This document shows positions 36,551 to 44,011 of a stretch of 64,000 bases of DNA, piece by piece. Source of the DNA: Actinomycetota bacterium (GTDB lineage Bacteria; Actinomycetota; Thermoleophilia; Gaiellales; Gaiellaceae). Under the pieces are notes generated by a model. It did not search any database. It was not told the origin of the DNA and saw nothing but the letters and a program-made list of their open reading frames with translations. The stretch is taken from NCBI GenBank assembly GCA_009702325.1, contig WLID01000001.1, forward strand, positions 496,001 through 560,000, in the 5' to 3' direction. The first letter of the stretch is position 1; each line of letters starts with the position of its first letter. A program made the position numbers and the translations under genes.

Positions 36551-37306
36551 CTAGGGCCCGTCTGGGTCGGGCGCGCCGACGGACGTCTCCGCCACCGGCA
36601 GCAAAAGGGAGAAGGTCGACCCCTCACCTTGGTGGCTTTCCACGAAGAGTGTCGCCCCATGTGCGTCGGCGATCTCACGAGCCACGAACAGCCCGAGACC
36701 AGTGCCGGGGATCATCTGGCTGATCGCGTGCTCCGTTCGCGAGAACCGTTCGAAGATCACCTGCAGATCGGCCGCCGCGATACCGATTCCCGTATCGGCG
36801 ACGTCAATCCGCACAGCGTCACCCTCGCGGAAAGCGCGCACCGTCACAAAGCCTTCTCGCGTGAACTTCGCCGCGTTGCTTAGGAGGTTGTCTACGAGCT
36901 GGCTGAGCTGGCTCGCATCACCGAGAACGGTCAGGTTTGGATTGACCTCACATTGCACCGTCACCTCGCGGTAGCGAATGAGTGGAGTGATCGCGTCGGC
37001 TGAGTCCCGGACGAGGCTCGAGACGTCAACTACATCTCGCCGAATCTGATTCGGACGAGCTTGCAGAGCGGCGACTACGAGCAGGTCGCTGACGAGTCGG
37101 ACGAGCCGCGCAGCGCTCGACCTAATGACCGAGACATACTCGCGATGTTCGGGATCGAGGCGTTCTCGGTCGTCGTCGAGGAGCTCGATGTAGCCGTCGA
37201 TAGCCGTGAGGGGCGTTCGGAACTCATGTGAGACACTCGCAACAAAATCGTCCTTGAGCTGGTCGAGCTGGCGCAGCGCCGCATTTTGAGCGAGCGTCGC
37301 GCGCAC
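36551..37306 (-). CDS. Histidine kinase, N-terminally truncated
   Basis: The HisKA plus HATPase_c core (251 residues from GTG 37306) shows a complete transmitter: H-box FVASVSHEFRTPLTAIDGYI, N-box QLVDNLLSNAAKF, G1 VADTGIGIAA, F-box VIFERFSRTEH and G2 GTGLGLFVAREIADAHG. The sequence upstream of residue 1 is the usual coiled linker (LAQNAALRQLDQLKDDF). The input domain that should precede it is missing, because an unrelated coding region on the other strand begins there. It is transcribed toward the other kinase fragment; the two stops are three bases apart. Confidence 0.65.
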   Translation of the reverse strand: MRATLAQNAALRQLDQLKDDFVASVSHEFRTPLTAIDGYIELLDDDRERLDPEHREYVSVIRSSAARLVRLVSDLLVVAALQARPNQIRRDVVDVSSLVRDSADAITPLIRYREVTVQCEVNPNLTVLGDASQLSQLVDNLLSNAAKFTREGFVTVRAFREGDAVRIDVADTGIGIAAADLQVIFERFSRTEHAISQMIPGTGLGLFVAREIADAHGATLFVESHQGEGSTFSLLLPVAETSVGAPDPDGP

Positions 37307-37858
37307 CGCTTCACGAAGGGCAAGACCGTTAAGGTGCGGTGGAGCCGCAACGTCTCCGCCGGAGCGTGGATCCTCCGCTACCCGCTGCCGAAGCGACTCG
37401 CTCCGGGCCGGTACCGCATCAACGTAATTGCGCAGGGTCAGGACATGAGCCGGTCGCTCAGCATCCCGGTGCGCCTGACGCATGCAGCGATCCGGGCGAA
37501 GGGCAAGCCCACTGTCCTCGTCGTGTCGTCGGGCGCCCCGAGATCGCTGCCGCACCTGAGCCTCGGTGCTCAGGCGAAGGTGAGCGTCACGACCGCGTGG
37601 GAGACGGCCGACGCAGTGTTCACAAGCCGTTCGGTGGCCGCCGTCGTCGTCAATGTCGACACGCAGAGCATCGCGCTTGTCCACTCGATCCACATTCTCT
37701 ATCCGAACGTGCAGATCGTCGCTGTGACCTCCGATCCGAAGCGTGCGGTGCGCGCCCGCCGGTTCGGTGCAAGCGCCGTCGTGCTCGCGAGCAAGAACTT
37801 CGACGCCGTCCTTAGCGGAACGCTGTCGGCAATCGTCGCGCAGCAGTTCGGTCGGTAG
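37286..37858 (+). CDS. Ig-like plus receiver-like protein, N-terminally truncated
   Basis: A coding-quality frame of about 180 residues begins without a credible start, overlapping the truncated kinase. Residues about 10-65 resemble an Ig-like extracellular strand pattern (KGKTVKVRWSRNVSAG, LAPGRYRINVIAQGQ). Residues about 75-190 resemble a receiver domain without the phospho-acceptor (KPTVLVVSSGAP, VAAVVVNVDTQSIALV, VQIVAVTSDPKRAVRARRFG). The mixture and missing N-terminus suggest a broken gene. It is probably a pseudogene, or expressed only if a TTG at 37286 is used. Confidence 0.5.
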   Translation: MSERRAHRFTKGKTVKVRWSRNVSAGAWILRYPLPKRLAPGRYRINVIAQGQDMSRSLSIPVRLTHAAIRAKGKPTVLVVSSGAPRSLPHLSLGAQAKVSVTTAWETADAVFTSRSVAAVVVNVDTQSIALVHSIHILYPNVQIVAVTSDPKRAVRARRFGASAVVLASKNFDAVLSGTLSAIVAQQFGR

Positions 37859-38018
37859 AACGCCCTACCCCGTATAGGGCATTCGCTTCCCGCGAAATGG
37901 GACTAGGCAATCGCGGGCGAGTCGAGCACCTTGTCTCAAGGCTTTGCCGGGGCAGGTCCAATGCTTCTTCCCCAACTTGGAGCTTGGATCACCCTGCTGT
38001 AGCCAACCCGAATCAAAG
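37859..38018. other. Intergenic segment before a strong hairpin
   Basis: A short hairpin (GCCCTA with TAGGGC, about 37862-37880) follows the truncated gene. The rest has no coding potential. I looked for c-di-GMP and other riboswitch signatures because of nearby GCAAAGCC-like bases on the minus strand, but the remaining consensus elements are absent. Confidence 0.4.
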
Positions 38019-38065
38019 GGCCCGGAGATGTCCGCCGCAGAACATCTCCGGGCCTTCGGGCTTTT
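38019..38065 (+). terminator. Rho-independent terminator, 13-bp stem
   Basis: GGCCCGGAGATGT pairs perfectly with ACATCTCCGGGCC around a ten-base loop, followed by TTCGGGCTTTT. The GGGCC with the following TTCGGG could also form a short alternative hairpin. It separates the broken gene from the receiver protein at 38160. Confidence 0.75.
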
Positions 38066-38159
38066 AGCCACTAGTGGTTAAGTAGTCACGCCAGAACGAC
38101 CGACGATGGCGCCCATTTCCGGCCTTCTGCCGGCGGCGTGGTGCGGGTTATCTGGCGTT

Positions 38160-38537
38160 ATGGTCAGGGAATTCTCATCCCACCGAGAGCTCTTGCTCGT
38201 GCTTGACTCATCGGCGGAGATTCGTTCACTTGTGCGCGAAGTGGTTGGCTCCGATTTTGCGGTCGCAGAAGCGGGGGATGGGCTTGAAGCGATCGCGGTT
38301 GCGCGGGAGTTGCGACCACGCGTCGCGGTGATCGACCATCACGCACCGTTTGTCTCGGGTGTCGACGTCGCAGCCGAAATCCGTGGAATCGTCGATCACT
38401 GCATCCTCATGTCATCGACGTGGCTCACTGCAGAGGAGCTAATCCGCGCAGGCAACCCGTCTGTGCTGCCAAAGCCTTTCCGGATTGCTGCACTGCGCAA
38501 AGCAGTTGGCGTGCCGTCTGTTGCGACAGTTCGCTAG
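38160..38537 (+). CDS. Single-domain response regulator (receiver only)
   Basis: The protein has 125 residues from ATG 38160. It is a receiver domain with ELLLVLDSSAEIRSLVREVV, the phospho-acceptor region RVAVIDHHAPFVSGVDVA, the CILMSST strand and the conserved lysine in VLPKPFRIAALRK. The usual acidic pair at the N-terminus is reduced to a single aspartate (LDSSAE), so metal binding may be weak. No output domain is present. It precedes the hybrid kinase and may shuttle phosphoryl groups. Confidence 0.75.
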   Translation: MVREFSSHRELLLVLDSSAEIRSLVREVVGSDFAVAEAGDGLEAIAVARELRPRVAVIDHHAPFVSGVDVAAEIRGIVDHCILMSSTWLTAEELIRAGNPSVLPKPFRIAALRKAVGVPSVATVR

Positions 38538-38684
38538 ACGTCGCGGCTAGCACCTATCGGCACCTAAAGCGTGAGCCACATACCTCAAATAGGGTATCCT
38601 GCTGACGCAGTATAGTGCATAGCCGTTTCACAGGCCTCGGTAGAAGATGTGTCCATTGGGTGAAGCTCTTTCGCCCTTATTCTC

Positions 38685-40499
38685 TTGCTGAATCAACAGC
38701 CAGACAGCTCTGTGGAACCCATTCCGGGTTCCACTATTCACCCTGACAGGTTCGTGCCCTGGGACCCGCTCGGCACCCTTGACAACGATGCGCTGTCGGG
38801 GGGAGTGGTTTTTGGGGATTTCTCCGACGCGCTGATCGCCGGTGCATATGAGACTGCGACGGCGCTCTATTTCGAGGGCTCGCTCCAGCGGGCGCTTCAC
38901 TACGTCCTTCAGGGTGCGATCGAGACGACGGAGGCCGACTACGGGTTCGTCGGCTTCTGCGAGGGCGACTCGCTCCGCGTCTACGCCTGGTCAGGACTGC
39001 AGTGGGATCCCACCGACACGTCGGGGCTGATTGCGGAGACCGACCGTTCGTACAGCCGCGATGGGTACGTCGACTTTGGTCAAGACGACAACCTCTTCAT
39101 GCGCGTTGTTCGAGAAGCCCGGCCAATCGTCGAGAATGATCGCGTCGCTCATGGCGGGAGGACGCTTCCGAGTGGCCATCCACCTCTCACGAGTTTTATT
39201 GGTATGCCGTACGTGGTTGACGGTCAATCGCTCGCGATGATCGGAGTGGCTCGATCGCGTGGTGCGTTCGCCATTGGGGCTGATCAGATCGTCGAGCGTT
39301 GGACGCGCATCGTCGGGCTCATCTACCGGTTGCGCGCGCGCCAATTCGAACTCGCAGCGGCATACCGTGAGAAGCTCGAGCTAGGGCGTGTAGACACCGT
39401 CTCGAATGTCGTCGCCGAAATCGCGCACGACATCAACAACGAGTTCTTCACGATTCGCGCGACAGCGGCCGCGTTGCAAGCCCGAGCCTTGGGTGATGCG
39501 GAAGAGGACATCGCGAATCTCAATGCCGCCGTCACGGAAGCGTCGGAAATCGTTTCGTCTTTCGTGCAGAAAGCACGCGGCACACGGGACGCGTCCGACT
39601 TCAACGACCTCGTTGTAGAGATTGCCGAAAGGAAGTCCCGGCTCGACCTTATTGTCGGGTCTGCAACGCCCGTCATGCTCGATCTTGCGTCGGAACCGCT
39701 TCCCGTAGCGCTCAGCCGTGCGGATATCCGGCGAATTCTTCTCAACACCTGTTGGAACGCCCGGGAGGCAAGCCCCGAGGCAAACGCACGGGTCACGATC
39801 ACCGTTCGCCGCGCGACCGCGGATGATCTGAATGGACTCTCAGGTATTCAGGGTGACCATCCGTACGCGTTGCTCGCGATCTGTGATCGCGGCTCCGGGA
39901 TGGATGCCGACACGCTCGCTCGCGCAACGAAGCGGTTCTTCACAACGAAAGACGTGGGTGGGTCGAATGGGCTCGGTCTTGCTTCTGTCGCGCGTGTCGT
40001 CGCCACGGCGCAGGGCAAGCTCGACATTCGCTCTGCAGTCGGTGTTGGAACCTGTGTTCGGATCGTGCTCCCGCTCGTTGGCGCGGCGCCAACGACGGTG
40101 CCCGTTCAGCGTTCGGCTCGAGCAGCGAAGCCAGCCGATCAGGCCCTCTCGTTGCTCGTTGTCGACGATGGGAAGGCAACCGCCCGAATCATCCAGGCGA
40201 TGTGTGAGGCGGCTGGGCATCGCGTCGAGATCTTCACCCGCGCCGATGAGGCTCTGGTGTGGGCGAACCGTGCGGGTGTCCCTATCGACGTTCTTGTCAC
40301 AGACATTCGCATGGAACCGTTCGATGGCTACCAACTCGCCGATCAGATCAAGAAGGCCCACCCCGACATCGGAGTCGTCTTCATGTCTGGCTACTTCCCC
40401 GACACGAATATTCCCCCACACCCGGATGGCGCTGCCCTCGTCCGTAAGCCGTTCGACGACGTTTCTCTCCTCCAAAAGATTGCTGAGGTCGCAAAATGA
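38685..40499 (+). CDS. Hybrid sensor histidine kinase (GAF, kinase, receiver)
   Basis: The protein has up to 604 residues. The start is uncertain: TTG 38685, or GTG 38712. It is soluble, with no transmembrane helix. A GAF-like sensor covers about 60-215. The kinase region has an H-box-like AEIAHDINNEFFTI (H248) of the type found with HDxNN motifs, and the ATPase part is about 350-465 (NAREASPEANARV, CDRGSGMDADTL, GSNGLGLASVARVV). A C-terminal receiver lies at about 485-604 (LLVVDDGKATARII, VLVTDIRMEPFDG, LVRKPFDD). It overlaps the NarL-type regulator gene by four bases, so they form a two-component pair. Confidence 0.88.
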   Translation: MLNQQPDSSVEPIPGSTIHPDRFVPWDPLGTLDNDALSGGVVFGDFSDALIAGAYETATALYFEGSLQRALHYVLQGAIETTEADYGFVGFCEGDSLRVYAWSGLQWDPTDTSGLIAETDRSYSRDGYVDFGQDDNLFMRVVREARPIVENDRVAHGGRTLPSGHPPLTSFIGMPYVVDGQSLAMIGVARSRGAFAIGADQIVERWTRIVGLIYRLRARQFELAAAYREKLELGRVDTVSNVVAEIAHDINNEFFTIRATAAALQARALGDAEEDIANLNAAVTEASEIVSSFVQKARGTRDASDFNDLVVEIAERKSRLDLIVGSATPVMLDLASEPLPVALSRADIRRILLNTCWNAREASPEANARVTITVRRATADDLNGLSGIQGDHPYALLAICDRGSGMDADTLARATKRFFTTKDVGGSNGLGLASVARVVATAQGKLDIRSAVGVGTCVRIVLPLVGAAPTTVPVQRSARAAKPADQALSLLVVDDGKATARIIQAMCEAAGHRVEIFTRADEALVWANRAGVPIDVLVTDIRMEPFDGYQLADQIKKAHPDIGVVFMSGYFPDTNIPPHPDGAALVRKPFDDVSLLQKIAEVAK

Positions 40500-41134
40500 T
40501 CAGCTCACTCACTGATTCTTTGTCTGTTCTGCTCGTTGATGACCACCCGGCAGTCGGTAGCGCACTCGCTGCGCTGCTCGAGCGGAACAAGATTGGTGTG
40601 ATCGGTGTTGCTGCTGACGCTCGTGCCGCGGTCGACCTCGTTACCGAGCATCGTCCAACCGTTGCGATCATCGATCTCGGTATCGGCGAAATCGACGGCA
40701 TCGAGCTCACACGCCGTGTGCTTGCGATCTCCCCGACGACTTCGGTGCTGATCTACAGCGGTACCGGAAACCTCGCGTTGTTGTACGAGGCTCGTGATGC
40801 CGGAGCACGCGGATACCTGCTTAAGGAGTCTCCGCTCGACGATCTGATCCGCGCGATCGACCTGATTGCGAGGGGTGGTTCGTACATCGATCCGTCGCTT
40901 GGGAACTACCTGATCCAATCGCGTGGTGAGGGGCCAGACAAGCCCTTGACGGGTCGTCAGATCCAGATTCTTCGGCTGATGTCCTTAGGCCAGCGCGACG
41001 CGGACATTGCTGCGAATCTCTGCATCTCGATCGAGACGGTGCGCGCCCACGTGAAGCGCGCGAACTCGCGACTCGGTGTGACGACGCGGAGCCAAGCTGT
41101 CGCGGAGGCGTTCCGCCGTGCCCTCATCACCTGA
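40496..41134 (+). CDS. NarL/FixJ family response regulator
   Basis: The 212-residue protein has a receiver domain (SVLLVDDHPAVG, phospho-acceptor D in TVAIIDLGIGEIDG, K in GYLLKESPLD) and a LuxR-type helix-turn-helix (LTGRQIQILRLMSLGQRDAD and IETVRAHVKRANSRLGV). Its start overlaps the stop of the hybrid kinase (ATGA), which makes that kinase its likely partner. Target genes are unknown. The nearest gene downstream is convergent. Confidence 0.92.
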   Translation: MISSLTDSLSVLLVDDHPAVGSALAALLERNKIGVIGVAADARAAVDLVTEHRPTVAIIDLGIGEIDGIELTRRVLAISPTTSVLIYSGTGNLALLYEARDAGARGYLLKESPLDDLIRAIDLIARGGSYIDPSLGNYLIQSRGEGPDKPLTGRQIQILRLMSLGQRDADIAANLCISIETVRAHVKRANSRLGVTTRSQAVAEAFRRALIT

Positions 41135-41183
41135 TTCTGTGGGATGCGACATGCCGAGTGCGGGGCCAGATCACCTGCTGAGT

Positions 41184-41612
41184 TCAGCTGCCAAACGCCT
41201 CTCGCGACGCGAAGATCTCGCGCGCTTCGCGGCGGACCTTGCGCTGCACGCAACGGGCGCCGAACGCGAGGGCGGGGTAGCCCGCGATGTAGAAGATGTC
41301 GGCCGCGGATGGGAGTGGGGCGGCGCGGTTAGCGAAGAGCTCGTAGCCGGCATCGACTGCATCACCTGCAAAGTCGAGCATGAGACCGATGCCGAACCAG
41401 AACCACGCGCCATGGAGGCCGCCGCGTTTCGGGATCGCACGCAGCGTCATTGCAATGGCGGTGAGGCCAATCGCGAGGTAGACGACGTTCTGGGCGGTAT
41501 CGCCGAGCAGCGGGTAGATCGCGATCAGGACCGCGCCGACGCACAACGCGGCAGCCGCACTGATGCGAACGCCGCGCACCCCGACCGTTCCCGGATTGGT
41601 CCTGGCACCCAT
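41184..41612 (-). CDS. Membrane protein resembling a truncated N-terminal sensor domain
   Basis: The protein has 142 residues from ATG 41612 with three or four hydrophobic segments (AAAALCVGAVLIAIYPLLG, VVYLAIGLTAIAMTL, FWFGIGLMLDFAGDAV, SAADIFYIAGYPALAFGA). The GDAVDAGYELFAN and PLPSAADIFYIAGYP segments are typical of the eight-helix N-terminal domain of actinobacterial GGDEF/EAL or kinase proteins. Here the protein stops after helix four with a charged tail. It is probably a truncated remnant, or a stand-alone small membrane protein. Confidence 0.5.
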   Translation of the reverse strand: MGARTNPGTVGVRGVRISAAAALCVGAVLIAIYPLLGDTAQNVVYLAIGLTAIAMTLRAIPKRGGLHGAWFWFGIGLMLDFAGDAVDAGYELFANRAAPLPSAADIFYIAGYPALAFGARCVQRKVRREAREIFASREAFGS

Positions 41613-41651
41613 GATTGTCAACAGTGTGATCGACGGCGCGGCCGTCGATGT

Positions 41652-43103
41652 TTACACCTGGGCGTTTGCGTTCGCGCGACGCGCGATCGAGCGCAACATG
41701 CCGCCAAAAATGACGGTGTGGACGGGCCACAGCGCGTACCAGTAGACGAGGCCGAAGAGTCCCGAAGGGTCGAAGATCGCTGTCTGGGTGATCGTGCTGC
41801 CGGCGGCCGTCGATTCGACTTCGAACTGGAGCCAGGCTCGACCCGGCACCTTCATCTCGGCTTGGAGGCGTAGGAGCGCGTCAGGGGTGACTGCTTCGAC
41901 CCGCCAGAAGTCGATCGTGTCGCCGACTCTGACGTTAAGGGCGTCGCGCCGCCCGCGGCGTAGGCCGGGGCCGCCAACGATGACGTCGACCGCGCCCCGA
42001 ATGCGCCAGAGGAAGTGGCCTGCGTACCAGCCGTTGCGACCGCCGATCGTGCGGATGGGGACGAATGCGGCGGCGGGTGGAACGGCGACGTCAATGTGGC
42101 GCGAGTCGACGAGGCGTGAGCCGCGGCGGGTTCCGCCGTACGGCTGGGTGTCGCCGAACGCCTCGTCTGACCAGCGGGTTTCGGCGAACTCGCGGTCTTC
42201 GTTGACGAGTGCGCGTGCGATCGCTTCGCTGGTGTTGCGGGGGGTGACGGCGAAGGTCTCAAGGGCCGTCGTATTGGCGACGATCGTCTCGTTGCGGAGC
42301 GAGTCGACGAGCTTGCGGCCGATTCCCGCATACACGGGGGTGACGAGGCCGAGCCAGAGGCTCGAGAGGTGCGGTGTGAGGACGGGCACGGGAACCATCA
42401 CGCGGCGGAGGCCGCGTTGGCGCGCGTACTCCTTCATCAGTTCGAGGTAGGTGGTGGCGTCGGCTCCGCCGATTTCGTAGAGCTCGCTGGTTGTGATGTC
42501 GCGGTCGAGGCACGCGACGAGGTAGGCGACGACGTCTTCGATCGCGATCGGTTGTGCGTAGGTCTTGACCCAGCGGGGGCAGATCATGAATGGGAGGCGG
42601 TCGACGAGCGCGCGGATCATCTCGAACGATGCGCTGCCGGAGCCGATCACGATTGAGGCGCGCAGTTCGATTGTGGGGACTGCGGATTCGCGGAGGATGC
42701 GCCCGACTTCTTGGCGCGATGCGAGGTGGGGGGAGAGTTCGCCTTTGCCGAGTCCGCCGAGGTAGATGACTTTGCGGACGCCTGCTTGGGCGGCGGCGGT
42801 GGCGAAGTCGTTGGCGGCGGCGCGGTCGGCCTCGTCGAATGGGCGGCTCGATCCCATGGAGTGGACGAGGTAGTAGACGGTGTCGATGCCTGCGAGGGCG
42901 GCGGCGATGCTGGGCGGGTCGAGCACGTCACCCGCGACGACTTCGACACCTTCCGGCACGCGGGCTCGGAGCAGTTCGGGGCGGCGTGAGAGGCAGCGGA
43001 CTGTCTCGCCGCGTTCGGTCAGGGTGCGCAGCAACCGCCCGCCGACGTATCCGCTCGCGCCGGTGAGCAGGATCGTGCGCGTGGGGGTGTCGGGTTTCGC
43101 CAT
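41652..43103 (-). CDS. NAD(P)-binding SDR with C-terminal DUF2867
   Basis: The protein has 483 residues from ATG 43103; an upstream in-frame start at 43160 reads through intergenic sequence. The N-terminal atypical SDR has LLTGASGYVGGRLL, GDVLDPPSIAAALAGIDTVYYLVHSM and a PIAIEDVVAYLVACLD segment. From about residue 330 the sequence matches DUF2867 (GRNGWYAGHFLWRIRGAVD, LNVRVGDTIDFWRVEAV, FDPSGLFGLVYWYALWPVH). Such fusions are common and uncharacterised; a redox role on a lipid-like substrate is suspected because the C-terminal domain resembles polyketide-cyclase folds. Confidence 0.85.
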   Translation of the reverse strand: MAKPDTPTRTILLTGASGYVGGRLLRTLTERGETVRCLSRRPELLRARVPEGVEVVAGDVLDPPSIAAALAGIDTVYYLVHSMGSSRPFDEADRAAANDFATAAAQAGVRKVIYLGGLGKGELSPHLASRQEVGRILRESAVPTIELRASIVIGSGSASFEMIRALVDRLPFMICPRWVKTYAQPIAIEDVVAYLVACLDRDITTSELYEIGGADATTYLELMKEYARQRGLRRVMVPVPVLTPHLSSLWLGLVTPVYAGIGRKLVDSLRNETIVANTTALETFAVTPRNTSEAIARALVNEDREFAETRWSDEAFGDTQPYGGTRRGSRLVDSRHIDVAVPPAAAFVPIRTIGGRNGWYAGHFLWRIRGAVDVIVGGPGLRRGRRDALNVRVGDTIDFWRVEAVTPDALLRLQAEMKVPGRAWLQFEVESTAAGSTITQTAIFDPSGLFGLVYWYALWPVHTVIFGGMLRSIARRANANAQV

Positions 43104-43165
43104 GGCGTCACTGACATCGTGACGGTGCGGGGGTAGGTCCCGCGGCCGCGCCCTCCCCAACCCCC

Positions 43166-43191
43166 GGTGTCAGACACCTATTTCTGTCAAG
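43166..43191 (-). repeat. REP copy, left end of RAYT element
   Basis: GGTGTCAGACACC (43166-43178) followed by a T-rich stretch and CTGTCAAG; the reverse complement of the right copy with one mismatch. The transposase stop codon (43170-43172) lies inside the palindrome. Confidence 0.75.
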
Positions 43192-43772
43192 TGTCTTTTG
43201 TTGCGTCTTCGCAACAGTTCGTCGAGCGGCGGAGCGACGCTGACGAAGTCGCGGTAGCGACGCTGCCAGGCATGGTCGGCGCCGCACGCCTCTCGCAAGA
43301 GCGCGTCGTTCAGGAATCGGGGCGCTCGTTCGAGCCCTGCCGTCGCGCGGTGGCTGCTCCACGGCCACTCATCCGGCAGGGAGCACAGTCCAGCCCGCAC
43401 AGGGTTGTGAGCGACGTAGCGACAGACCGTGAGCAGGTAGCTCTCGTCCTCGATCGGGAGTGCCATGAAGTGGCTTCGGAATAGGTGTGCTGTTCTCCCA
43501 TAATTCCGGTTGAAATAACGGGAATATCCGCCGTTGAGCTGCCGCATGGCGTGCGACAGACCTCCGTCGAGCGTGCGAACCACTAGGTGGTAGTGGTTGC
43601 CCATGAGGCAGTACGAGACGCACTCGAGTGGGTAACGGTGCACGACCGCTTCGAGGTGGTTGAGGAAGGTTCGGCGGTCATCATCGAACACGAAGAGCGG
43701 CTGCCCGTTGCTCCCACGCGAAGCGACGTGGTAGATCCCACCCTCGACGAACTGCCGTGGAGCCCTTGGCAC
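43170..43772 (-). CDS. REP-associated tyrosine transposase (Y1/IS200-like)
   Basis: The protein has 200 residues from GTG 43772, which gives the family start VPRAPRQFVEGGIYHVASRG. The Y1 HUH motif is in YCLMGNHYHLVVRTLDGGLS (H-x-H), followed by HAMRQLNGGYSRYFNRNYGRTAHLF, with the catalytic tyrosine in this region, and YVAHNPVRAGL. RAYTs are domesticated or mobile HUH nucleases that recognise REP hairpins. The stop lies inside the left REP palindrome. Upstream in-frame sequence to 43976 is not coding. Confidence 0.9.
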   Translation of the reverse strand: MPRAPRQFVEGGIYHVASRGSNGQPLFVFDDDRRTFLNHLEAVVHRYPLECVSYCLMGNHYHLVVRTLDGGLSHAMRQLNGGYSRYFNRNYGRTAHLFRSHFMALPIEDESYLLTVCRYVAHNPVRAGLCSLPDEWPWSSHRATAGLERAPRFLNDALLREACGADHAWQRRYRDFVSVAPPLDELLRRRNKRHLTEIGV

Positions 43773-43820
43773 TTGGCCAGGGTAGGCCCGCTCCTTGCCG
43801 AGCGTCGAAAATGATCCAAA

Positions 43821-43862
43821 GTTGGTACAGCTTGCTCTTGACAGAAAAAGGTGTCTGACACC
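43821..43862 (+). repeat. REP copy, right end of RAYT element
   Basis: The unit ends TTGACAGAAAAA then GGTGTCTGACACC (43850-43862). Upstream, CAAAGTTGGTACAG is related to the inner part of the 49-bp REP copies at 54852 and 55768. Degenerate extra palindromes (GGTGTGTGACACA, GGTGTGACACA) follow directly after it. Confidence 0.7.
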
Positions 43863-44011
43863 GGGGTGTGTGACACAGGGGTGTGACACAGGGGTTGAGG
43901 GCGCCGCGCTCGCTCGGGAACCGAGGCGCAAAGCGCGCCTGATCCGAGCACGGAGAGGCAGGCGCCCCTCACGCATGTTTGAGATGCGGCGAAACGGGGA
44001 ACAGGGATGTC

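Larger units (their letters stand above)
43166..43862. mobile_element. RAYT element bounded by 26-bp inverted REP copies
   Basis: The transposase gene at 43170-43772 is enclosed by inverted 26-bp sequences at 43166-43191 and 43837-43862 that differ at one base. Each contains the palindrome GGTGTCTGACACC preceded by TTGACAGAAA and an A-rich stretch. The palindromes are at the outer ends. This is the expected layout for a REP-associated tyrosine transposase with its REP hairpins, which moves or multiplies single-stranded units. Related REP copies flank the methyltransferase at 54.9-55.8 kb. Confidence 0.75.

Noticed and set aside
36551..37693. Full-length 380-residue kinase starting at 37693
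   Set aside because: The first 129 codons are a shadow of the plus-strand Ig/receiver-like frame and show no domain; only the HisKA and HATPase part is real.
37860..38018. c-di-GMP or other riboswitch
   Set aside because: Only a GCAAAGCC-like string on the minus strand is reminiscent; the conserved CACGCACAGGGCAAACC part and the remaining stems are missing.
41118..41873. Plus-strand frame of 251 codons after the response regulator
   Set aside because: It lies opposite the membrane protein and DUF2867 gene and has no family-like features.
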